A model generated the notes under the pieces. That model was not told where the DNA came from, ran no database searches, and worked only from the letters and a program-made list of their open reading frames with translations. Below are positions 6,971 to 7,887 of a stretch of 7,887 bases of DNA, piece after piece. The position numbers and the translations under genes are program-made. Origin of the DNA: an uncultured Clostridia bacterium (GTDB taxonomy: Bacteria > Bacillota_A > Clostridia > Christensenellales > Aristaeellaceae); NCBI GenBank assembly GCA_947165745.1, contig CAMVBO010000067.1, positions 1-7,887 of the forward strand, read 5' to 3'. Numbering within the stretch: position 1 is the stretch's first letter; each line of letters begins with the position of its first letter.

Positions 6971-7028
6971 CTGTACTGCCCTTCTTCCGCAAAGCCGCGC
7001 ACGCCTTTGCGGAAGAAGAACAGTACAG
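6971..7028 (-). promoter_or_regulatory. Long RNA hairpin between the binding-protein and permease genes
   Basis: Two 24-nt arms (7028-7005 and 6994-6971 on the minus strand) flank a 10-nt loop. Twenty-two positions are Watson-Crick pairs and the other two are U-G pairs in the minus-strand RNA; in the plus-strand RNA the same positions would be C-A mismatches. The structure therefore fits the strand that is transcribed. No T run follows, so it is not a standard terminator. In the malE-malF and similar operons a hairpin after the binding-protein gene protects its mRNA and gives more binding protein than permease; a similar role is inferred here. It could also be a dispersed palindromic repeat. 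Confidence 0.75.
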
Positions 7029-7058
7029 GCCAGAGCGACCCAATGAGCCGCTCTGGCC
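7028..7058 (-). promoter_or_regulatory. Second hairpin directly after the binding-protein gene
   Basis: GGCCAGAGCG (7058-7049 read on the minus strand) and CGCTCTGGCC (7037-7028) form a perfect 10-bp stem with an 11-nt loop, 23 nt after the stop codon of the binding-protein gene. The next minus-strand bases, TGTACTGTTCTTCTT, are fairly T-rich but not a clear T run, so partial termination is possible. It abuts the longer hairpin at base 7028, so the two can stack as a tandem structure. Confidence 0.6.
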
Positions 7059-7081
7059 GTGTTAACGCCGGGTTTCCAGAA

Positions 7082-7887
7082 TTACTGGACGGTGGTGTTC
7101 TTGTACACGCGGTTCAGCGCAACGGGGTGGGACTCGATGCCTTCCACGCCGGCGGCGATCAGGTTCGCGTTGGCCTTGGTGTACAGCGGGGCGATGACGG
7201 CCTCCTGCATCACCAGGGTCTCGGCCTCGAACAGCGCGGCCCAGCGGGCGTCATAATCGGAGATGTAGGCGCCGGTGGTGCAGTCGGCGATCAGCTGATC
7301 GTAGTCCGCGTTGCTCCAGAAGCCATAGTTGTTGGAGTTGTCGGTGATCCACATGCCCAGATAGGTCATCGGGTCGGCGTAGTCGGGGCCCCAGCGGGTC
7401 AGCGCGATGTCATAGTTGTCGTTCTGCATCTTGTCCAGACGCTCGGACTTGGTCATGGGCTGCAGGTTGATCTCCACGCCGGGCAGCGCGAACTCGATGT
7501 CCTCCTTGATGGCCTGAGCCACCTTGGCGACCTCGTCGCCCTCGTTGTTGCCGTAGATCATCGTGAAGGAGAATTCGCTCACGCCCAGTTCGGTCTTGGC
7601 CGTCTCAAAGTACTGGGCCGCCTTGTCGGGATCGTAGCCCACATACTCCAGGAAGGCGTCCTGGTCGGCGGAGAAGTCCTCGCCGGTGGTGCTGCTGGCG
7701 GCGAACTGCGGCGGCACGGCGGTGTAGGTGGCCAGGGAGCCGTCCATCACGTAGTTGTCCACCAGGTTGTCGCGGTCGATGGCGTTGGTGATGGCCAGGC
7801 GCAGGTTGGCGTTGGCCAGCATGCCGCCCTGGGCATTCTTCTCGGTCTGAGAGAAGGACAGATACCACAGATAGCCCGCGCCGGTGA
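7082..7887 (-). CDS. oppA: Peptide ABC importer, substrate-binding protein, C-terminal half, cut by the right edge
   Basis: 267 residues up to a TAA stop; the frame stays open to the window edge, so the start, signal peptide and lipoprotein Cys lie outside. The family (bacterial extracellular solute-binding protein family 5, usually 500-600 residues) is recognised from NANLRLAITNAIDRDNLVD near the left end of the visible part, the VPPQF segment, YDPDKAAQYFETAK, the ALTRWGPDYADPMTYLGMW stretch, and FWSNADYDQLI. In this family the protein sits outside the membrane, catches peptides and delivers them to the two permeases. It is the first gene here of the importer operon and 137 nt from permease B, a gap filled by two hairpins. 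OppA, DppA and AppA cannot be told apart from this half; the ligand is inferred as a peptide from the company of OppB, C, D and F homologues. Confidence 0.9.
   Translation of the reverse strand, partial: TGAGYLWYLSFSQTEKNAQGGMLANANLRLAITNAIDRDNLVDNYVMDGSLATYTAVPPQFAASSTTGEDFSADQDAFLEYVGYDPDKAAQYFETAKTELGVSEFSFTMIYGNNEGDEVAKVAQAIKEDIEFALPGVEINLQPMTKSERLDKMQNDNYDIALTRWGPDYADPMTYLGMWITDNSNNYGFWSNADYDQLIADCTTGAYISDYDARWAALFEAETLVMQEAVIAPLYTKANANLIAAGVEGIESHPVALNRVYKNTTVQ

Noticed and set aside
6971..7028. The long inverted repeat as an insertion sequence end or CRISPR repeat
   Set aside because: There is only one pair of arms with a 10-nt loop, no transposase, no target duplication and no repeated spacers. 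It fits an RNA hairpin in an operon gap better.
6945..7043. A longer permease B starting at 7043
   Set aside because: The extra residues are encoded by the intergenic hairpin and are not hydrophobic or family-like. The ATG at 6944 has a well-placed AAGGAG and gives a standard N-terminus.

Overview
All supported genes lie on the minus strand, so transcription runs from the right edge to the left edge. The GC-rich third codon positions, strong AGGAGG-type ribosome binding sites and clostridial-looking Opp proteins suggest a GC-rich member of the Bacillota (Clostridia, perhaps a gut or anaerobic lineage). The taxon is an inference from protein style only.

Right part (7887 down to 2931): an oligopeptide/dipeptide ABC importer operon in the order substrate-binding protein (cut by the right edge), permease B, permease C, ATPase D, ATPase F. 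The four membrane and ATPase genes are tightly packed: gaps of 12 and 13 nt, then an ATGA overlap. The binding-protein gene is separated from the permease genes by 137 nt holding two adjacent hairpins. One is a 24-bp stem whose only two imperfect positions are G-U pairs in the minus-strand RNA. This looks like a device to give the binding protein more mRNA than the permeases. Both ATPases lack the C-terminal cysteines that many relatives have.

Middle (2930 to 2582): a 349-nt intergenic stretch. In the direction of transcription it holds a small hairpin, a larger GC-rich stem-loop followed by a T7 tract (probable terminator), a plausible sigma-A promoter with an extended -10, and a leader of about 145 nt ending in a GGAGG site.

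Left part (2581 to the left edge): the first 860 codons of a nonribosomal peptide synthetase. It begins directly with a condensation domain (HHxxxDG intact), followed by about 190 residues that look like a second copy of only the C-terminal half of a condensation domain, then the start of an adenylation domain. The adenylation domain has an intact P-loop-like A3 motif, but the A4 aspartate that normally holds the substrate alpha-amino group is isoleucine. An unusual starter or substrate is therefore possible. No complete new system can be proven from this window; the NRPS architecture, its A4 change and the RNA stem in the transporter operon are the points most worth checking.
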